The notes beneath the pieces are model-generated. The model was not told where the DNA came from. It worked only from the letters and a program-made list of their open reading frames with translations, and did no database searches. DNA of 64,000 nt from Nodosilinea sp. PGN35. GTDB lineage: Bacteria; Cyanobacteriota; Cyanobacteriia; Phormidesmidales; Phormidesmidaceae. The position numbers were made by a program, and so were the translations under genes. Position 1 is the first letter of the stretch. The number at the start of each line of letters is the position of its first letter. Where the stretch lies: positions 170,890-234,889 of the forward strand of contig NZ_JAQKQJ010000015.1 in NCBI RefSeq assembly GCF_029109325.1. The letters are read 5' to 3'. Of the stretch, positions 59,290 through 64,000 are shown one piece after another.

Positions 59290-60156
59290 CTAGGCTGGGC
59301 ACTCTTGAGCCGCAGCTAGATCCCAATCGTCGAAGGAGCGGGTCAGGCGAATTTGAGCCAGGGTAAAGACGACTGGAATCACCCGACTGTAGTTGGTCGC
59401 CACCGCTCGCCAGCCCAAATCGGCCAGAAACCAGCCCCACAGAGCCGGGCCCAGCACCGAGAGTATAGTTCGAGTAGCCCCATAGCGAGCAACACTGGTG
59501 GCTACCCCGCGAGAGGCCATCCGCAGGGCGAAGCGCTGGTGCATTTTGGTCAGCACGGTTCCGCCCCCCTTAACTAAAGCCTGCCGAGTTACTTCGTAGC
59601 GCGCCATGTGAAAGGCCATTTGGCGAGCAATGTGCTGAAGCAACCAGGGTTGTAGTACGGCGCTAACCGCTATGGCGCTACTGCCTTTGGCCAGCAGACT
59701 TAGGGGGTTGGCCTGGAGGGCTAGGGGCAGAGCTTGAAACTGGGCTGAGCCCTGCAGCGCGGTTTGGAGAGACTGCTGAAGGCGATCGCGCTCTGCCTGG
59801 GGAAGCTTTTTCCAGTTGCTGCGCAGCAGGTGCAAAAACACCTCGGCTTCTAGTTCATCGGTTGACCAGGCGACGGCGTAGGGCACTTTGAGGTAGCGAC
59901 ACACCTGAATCAAGGCCTGGCGGTAGGTAACTCGCTGACTTTTGCCATGGATTACCGTCAGACCATCGGCGGCCAAAAAACGGAAGCGGTGCTCAAGGCG
60001 GTCTAGCCACTGCTGTCGAGTACCGGCCTGCACCGCCAGGGGGTCAGAGTTTTGCCAATAGTCTAGCGGGTTAAACCGAGGCCGAAACAGCATTTCTGTC
60101 AGGGCCTGAAGTTCATCATCGGTTGCTAGCTCTAAAGCAGACCGCAGCTCATCCAC
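59290..60156 (-). CDS. YaaW-like protein
   Basis: A 288-residue protein. ELATDDELQALTEMLFRPR at the start, the middle VTYRQALIQVCRYLKVPY and the region LEAEVFLHLLRSNWKKLP match the E. coli YaaW family (DUF3944/Ubiq_cyt_C_chap region). The C-terminal half has hydrophobic segments rich in Ala and Gly. The function is unknown. It lies 32 bp from the J-protein gene, on the same strand. Confidence 0.8.
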   Translation of the reverse strand: MDELRSALELATDDELQALTEMLFRPRFNPLDYWQNSDPLAVQAGTRQQWLDRLEHRFRFLAADGLTVIHGKSQRVTYRQALIQVCRYLKVPYAVAWSTDELEAEVFLHLLRSNWKKLPQAERDRLQQSLQTALQGSAQFQALPLALQANPLSLLAKGSSAIAVSAVLQPWLLQHIARQMAFHMARYEVTRQALVKGGGTVLTKMHQRFALRMASRGVATSVARYGATRTILSVLGPALWGWFLADLGWRAVATNYSRVIPVVFTLAQIRLTRSFDDWDLAAAQECPA

Positions 60157-60255
60157 TGGGTGTCACCGTTTAAAAACTGTCTTACATTTTTACACAATTC
60201 CCCAAGATAGGATGTTGGGCAACGGTTATAGAGAAAATTCCCAGGAGAGGCGGGC

Positions 60256-61305
60256 ATGGAGGATGTAGTGGTGATTGGGGCCGGGCTCAGCGGGCTGACG
60301 GCGGCCCAGCGGCTGCACCGGGAGGGCTACCGAGTCGTGGTGATTGATAAATCTCGCGGCCTCGGCGGTCGCCTGGCCACCCGTCGCCTAGGCTCTATCG
60401 CCATCGATCACGGCTGTCGATATTTACAGCCCTTTGCTGATCCGGTAGCCAGTCCGCTGCCTGCCCTGCTGGCGGCGGAGGTGCTTCGCCCCTGGCGACC
60501 AGAGAGTTTTGAACTCAGCTCCGACAACGCACTGACGGCGGTGCCGCCGCAGGTGCTCTATGGGGCTCCTCAGGGCATGAGTGCCGTAGCCAAAACGCTC
60601 GCCGTGGACTTGACTGTTCAGCGCCACTGGCTGGCTACAGCCCTACAGCCCTTACCCAGGGGCTGGCGTATTGAGGGCCAGTTCTTGGGTGAGGCTCAAC
60701 CGACGCCCCCAGAGACCTTTGAGGCCAGGGCCGTGATCGTGGCCATCCCTGCGCCCCAGGCGATCGCCCTGATCGGCACAGCCGCCCAGCACCATCCAGA
60801 GCTAAGGGAGCTGTGTCACCAGCTTCAGGATGTAACCTTTGAAGCTGTGATTACAGTTATGGCAGGCTACGGCAACCAAGCAGCCAGGCTGCCGAACCAG
60901 CAGGGCACAGAAGGTTGGATGGTTGCCAGCGACACCCATCCAACCCTGCGATGGTTAGCCCTAGACAGCAGCAAGCGCACGACTCCCCAAGACTCGGTAG
61001 TAGTACTCCACAGCAGTGCGGCCTTTGCGGCTGAGGTGCTCGAGCAGTCTGATTTAGAGCCCGCAGGTAAAACGCTGCTGACAGCAGCAGCCAGCTTAGG
61101 GGATTGGCTGTCATCGCCCCAGTGGATGCAGGTTCATCGCTGGCGCTACGGATTTGTGCGTCGTGCCCTGGGGAGAGATATTCTCAGTCATGCCGCCATA
61201 CCCACGCTAGTGGGCTGCGGCGACTGGTGCCAGGGAGGCAATGCTGAAGGGGCGATCGCCGCAGGAAATCGTGCCGCCGTCGCCACTGCCAGGGCTCTTG
61301 GCTAG
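60256..61305 (+). CDS. Renalase-like FAD-dependent oxidoreductase
   Basis: A 349-residue flavoprotein. VVVIGAGLSGLTAAQRL at residues 4-20 is the dinucleotide loop, and IDKSRGLGGRLATRR at about 32-46 matches the renalase/amine-oxidase-like family. Near the end GCGDWCQGGNAEGAIAAG binds the flavin. It has AGGAG upstream. Bacterial relatives oxidise dihydro-NAD(P) isomers, but the substrate here is unknown. It is a lone plus-strand gene, divergent from the YaaW-like gene. Confidence 0.88.
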   Translation: MEDVVVIGAGLSGLTAAQRLHREGYRVVVIDKSRGLGGRLATRRLGSIAIDHGCRYLQPFADPVASPLPALLAAEVLRPWRPESFELSSDNALTAVPPQVLYGAPQGMSAVAKTLAVDLTVQRHWLATALQPLPRGWRIEGQFLGEAQPTPPETFEARAVIVAIPAPQAIALIGTAAQHHPELRELCHQLQDVTFEAVITVMAGYGNQAARLPNQQGTEGWMVASDTHPTLRWLALDSSKRTTPQDSVVVLHSSAAFAAEVLEQSDLEPAGKTLLTAAASLGDWLSSPQWMQVHRWRYGFVRRALGRDILSHAAIPTLVGCGDWCQGGNAEGAIAAGNRAAVATARALG

Positions 61306-61497
61306 CCGCTCTGCGGTTGTTAGGCGCATGCTGCCGACACCCAGCCAACCCAGGACAGGCCTGGAGCCAGGAACCGGTGCAGTGCTAGCGATCCCATGGC
61401 CAGACTCCGGGTCATCGGTACAGACTCGCATTGCCCGTTCACCCTGATGCCCAGGCACAGCCTGGCAACGGGGGGCAGCGCATACTGCACCAACCCT

Positions 61498-61677
61498 CTA
61501 GGCGTTGTTGCTAGAGTAATCGCTGTTCTCTTTGTCCTCGCTGCCCTCTTCATCGGTAGCGCCAGAACTATTGCGGCGGAAGAAACGCTGGTTGCCCGAC
61601 CGCTTTTTGCGAAACTTGCGAGCGTAAGCTTGATTGCGCAGGGCTTTTTCTTTTTTTGGATTGCGACGCTTAGACAT
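61498..61677 (-). CDS. Small basic conserved cyanobacterial protein
   Basis: A 59-residue protein from the ATG at 61677 to the TAG at 61498. It begins MSKRRNPKKEKALRNQAYAR and continues KFRKKRSGNQRFFRR, then has an acidic/Ser tail (TDEEGSEDKENSDYSS). The start is like a conserved small protein of cyanobacteria. The Lys/Arg-rich half could bind RNA or the ribosome; that is inference. It lies convergent with the FAD oxidoreductase and downstream of the glutamate synthase on the same strand. Confidence 0.8.
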   Translation of the reverse strand: MSKRRNPKKEKALRNQAYARKFRKKRSGNQRFFRRNSSGATDEEGSEDKENSDYSSNNA

Positions 61678-61931
61678 TCAATAACCTCAGACAACAGGGC
61701 AGGGGTGATCAGCAAACAAAGAATGACAGTTGCATGGGAGTTCCCCAGCGTTAGGGAAGCGCTATCTGCCACTGCGGAGGCTGCAAAAATGCCGCGCTCA
61801 CCCTAACCAAACACTCTGCCCGCACAGGCACCGTTGCTCACGATGTGCCATGACCAGAGGTTTACTGTAGCACATAGGGATACCTTCGCCGAGACAGACC
61901 GGGAAGACAGGGAAGCCTTCCCCATTGCTGT

Positions 61932-64000
61932 CTAGGACTGGCTGGGGCTCAACACCTTTGCCGCCTCGGTGGGGTCAGGGTTGGCCTCGGGGGTATCGGC
62001 CTCCGACGGCGGTACTATCTGCCAAAACTGGGGCAGATACTCGCTCCAGTTAGCCAGGATTTTCTCGGCCTTGGGGCTGCCGGTATGGGCCAGATGAGCT
62101 TCGATCAGCGATCTAAGCTGGGCCTCTCCGGCGGGGGTAATCACCCGCTGCACCTTAACGATTTCGGGGTTGACCCGCACCGGGAAACCGCCCGTCTCAT
62201 CGAGGAAATAGCCCAGGCCGCCGGTCATGCCCGCGCCTACGTTGCGGCCTACGGAACCGAGAACTACGACAACGCCGCCGGTCATGTATTCACAGCAGTG
62301 ATCGCCAGCCCCCTCAATCACCGCCTGGCCTTTGGAGTTGCGGACGGCAAAGCGTTCTCCGGCGGTGCCCAGGGCGTAGAGGGTGCCGCCCGTGGCACCG
62401 TACAGACAGGTGTTGCCCACAATCACGTTGGTGGAGGGGTCGTAGGTGATGCCAGCGGGGGGCTTGACTACAATTTCACCGCCGTGCAGGCCCTTGCCGA
62501 CGTAGTCGTTGGCTTCGCCCACCAGGGTGAGGGTCATACCCGGCAGATTAAAAGCGCCAAAGCTCTGGCCAGCACTGCCCTCAAAGGTGAGGTTGAGCTG
62601 GCCTTCAAAACCAGAGTTGCCATACTTTTCGGCGATCGCCCCGGCAACCCGCGCCCCAAGGGTGCGATCGGTGGTGACAACGGAGTAGGTCTTCGCCACC
62701 GTCCCCTGGTTTTGAATGGCAGTCTGCACGTCGGCATCGGCCAGAATCTCGTCATCGAGCACCGGGCCGTTGCTGTGCACAGGCTCGTGGGTCAGCCAGG
62801 AGCGATCGCCCTGGCCGTCGGGCAAGTTCATCAACGTTGAGAGGTCGAGCCCCTGGGTCTTGGCCAGGGAGACGCCCTGGCGGGGTTTGAGCAGGTCGGC
62901 CCGACCCACGATGTCGAGCAGCGAGCGGTAGCCCAGGCGGGCCAGCAGCGATCGCACTTCTTCGGCAATGTAATAGAAGAAATTCACCACGTGCTCAGGC
63001 ACCCCGGTAAATCGCTGGCGCAGCTCTTCTTTTTGGGTGGCGACCCCCACCGGGCAGTTGTTGGTGTGGCAGACCCGCGCCATGATGCAGCCCTCGGCGA
63101 TCATGGCAATGGAGCCAAAGCCGAATTCTTCGGCCCCCATCAGCGCCCCCATGACTACGTCCCAGCCGGTTTTGAGGCCGCCATCGACGCGCAGGGTGAC
63201 GCGATCGCGCAGCGCGTTGTCCATCAGCACCTTGTGTACCTCAGTCAGGCCCAGTTCCCAGGGCACCCCGGCGTGCTTGATGGAGCTGAGGGGCGAGGCC
63301 CCGGTGCCGCCGTCGTGGCCCGACACCTGAATCACGTCGGCGTTGGCCTTGGCGACTCCGGCGGCAATGGTGCCAATGCCAACTTCAGAGACCAGTTTTA
63401 CCGACACCCCGGCTTTGGGGTTGATCTGGTGCAGGTCGAAGATCAGCTGAGCCAGGTCTTCAATGGAATAGATATCGTGGTGGGGCGGCGGTGAGATCAG
63501 AGCCACGCCGGGTTTTGAGCGCCGCAGCATGGCGATGTAGGGGCTGACTTTTTTGCCGGGCAGTTGGCCGCCTTCGCCGGGCTTGGCCCCCTGGGCCAGC
63601 TTGATTTCGATCTGATCGGCGTGCATCAGGTACTCAGGGGTGACCCCAAAACGGCCCGAGGCCACCTGCTTGATAGCGGAACTGGCGGTGTCGCCGTTCT
63701 TTAGCCCCCGCAGGTGGGAAAAGGTGGGGGAATTGCCCTCGCCGTCCACATCGGAGAGTACTTTGAAGCGCACCGGGTCTTCGCCCCCCTCCCCGGAGTT
63801 GGACTTGCCGCCGATGCGGTTCATGGCGATCGCCAATACTTCGTGGGCCTCGCGGGACAGCGCCCCCAGGGACATGCCCCCAGTGCAGAAGCGGCGCATA
63901 ATCGCCGCTGCCGACTCCACCTGGTCGATGGAAATGGGCGAGCGATCGCTCTCAAAGTCCAGCAGATCCCGCAGAGCGGTGACCGGGCGATTTTCAAGCT
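61932..64000 (-). CDS. gltB: Glutamate synthase large subunit, C-terminal part (cut by window edge)
   Basis: At least 689 codons are open to the right edge; the N-terminal glutaminase domain lies outside. The visible part begins at LENRPVTALRDLLDFE and contains the FMN/synthase domain (KSNSGEGGEDPVRF, KPGEGGQLPGKKV, QVSGHDGGTGASPL), the [3Fe-4S] cysteines in CIMARVCHTNNCPVG and the C-terminal GXGXG domain (LYGATGGTLYALG, MTGGVVVVLGSVGRNVGAG). It makes glutamate from glutamine and 2-oxoglutarate. Whether it takes electrons from ferredoxin (GlsF) or from NADPH through a small subunit cannot be told from this part. Confidence 0.96.
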   Translation of the reverse strand, partial: LENRPVTALRDLLDFESDRSPISIDQVESAAAIMRRFCTGGMSLGALSREAHEVLAIAMNRIGGKSNSGEGGEDPVRFKVLSDVDGEGNSPTFSHLRGLKNGDTASSAIKQVASGRFGVTPEYLMHADQIEIKLAQGAKPGEGGQLPGKKVSPYIAMLRRSKPGVALISPPPHHDIYSIEDLAQLIFDLHQINPKAGVSVKLVSEVGIGTIAAGVAKANADVIQVSGHDGGTGASPLSSIKHAGVPWELGLTEVHKVLMDNALRDRVTLRVDGGLKTGWDVVMGALMGAEEFGFGSIAMIAEGCIMARVCHTNNCPVGVATQKEELRQRFTGVPEHVVNFFYYIAEEVRSLLARLGYRSLLDIVGRADLLKPRQGVSLAKTQGLDLSTLMNLPDGQGDRSWLTHEPVHSNGPVLDDEILADADVQTAIQNQGTVAKTYSVVTTDRTLGARVAGAIAEKYGNSGFEGQLNLTFEGSAGQSFGAFNLPGMTLTLVGEANDYVGKGLHGGEIVVKPPAGITYDPSTNVIVGNTCLYGATGGTLYALGTAGERFAVRNSKGQAVIEGAGDHCCEYMTGGVVVVLGSVGRNVGAGMTGGLGYFLDETGGFPVRVNPEIVKVQRVITPAGEAQLRSLIEAHLAHTGSPKAEKILANWSEYLPQFWQIVPPSEADTPEANPDPTEAAKVLSPSQS

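Noticed and set aside
61320..61772. 150-codon frame overlapping the 59-residue gene
   Set aside because: It reads the basic gene out of frame and has no family resemblance; the shorter frame has a protein-like, conserved-looking start.

Overview
The window looks like chromosomal DNA of a cyanobacterium, probably a filamentous Leptolyngbya/Nodosilinea-type organism. The reasons are frequent copies of the HIP1 octamer GCGATCGC, cyanobacteria-style gene orders (tig-clpP-clpX facing asd, then dapA-rnj; rne-rnhB; a DUF3143 gene beside a membrane J-protein), an RNase E with the Arg-rich C-terminal tail known from cyanobacteria, and a chloroplast-EGY-like site-2 protease. The genus is an inference.

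Positions 1-22,000 are a cell-surface polysaccharide island, visibly richer in A+T than the rest. All of its intact genes lie on the minus strand. They include nine GT4 glycosyltransferases (one cut by the left edge), two GT2 glycosyltransferases, three FkbM-type methyltransferases, one further methyltransferase, a Wzy-like polymerase, two sulfotransferases, and a Wzt/Wzm ABC exporter at the upstream (right-hand) end. Many genes overlap by 4 bp or lie close together. Two degraded gene remnants sit in the gaps. The likely product is a methylated and possibly sulfated glycan.

Positions 22,000-32,400 stay on the minus strand but are G+C-rich. They hold a tenth GT4 enzyme, two secreted low-complexity proteins (one ending in a beta-barrel-like domain), a Wzc tyrosine autokinase, a Wza export protein and a parvulin-like isomerase. 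This is export machinery next to the assembly genes.

Positions 32,500-44,600 hold mostly housekeeping genes: a 2OG-Fe(II) oxygenase, an M50 protease, a pentapeptide-repeat membrane protein, a transglutaminase-like protein, a DUF29 protein, bioA, an alpha/beta hydrolase, clpX, clpP and tig. Positions 44,650-50,350 carry asd and dapA. Between them is an accessory block, a Uma2-type nuclease gene convergent with a STAND/NB-ARC NTPase. The block is bracketed by two near-identical 33-nt hairpins and contains a 172-bp element with perfect 20-bp inverted ends. It is the best candidate in the window for an undescribed conflict or signalling system.

Positions 50,350-56,400 form an RNA-processing cluster (rnj, rne, rnhB) with a clear terminator and a long rne leader, followed by a YccF-type gene. 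After a tRNA-Leu(UAG) come an unknown membrane protein, the DUF3143/J-protein/YaaW-like group, an FAD oxidoreductase, a 59-residue basic protein, and the C-terminal part of glutamate synthase, cut by the right edge.
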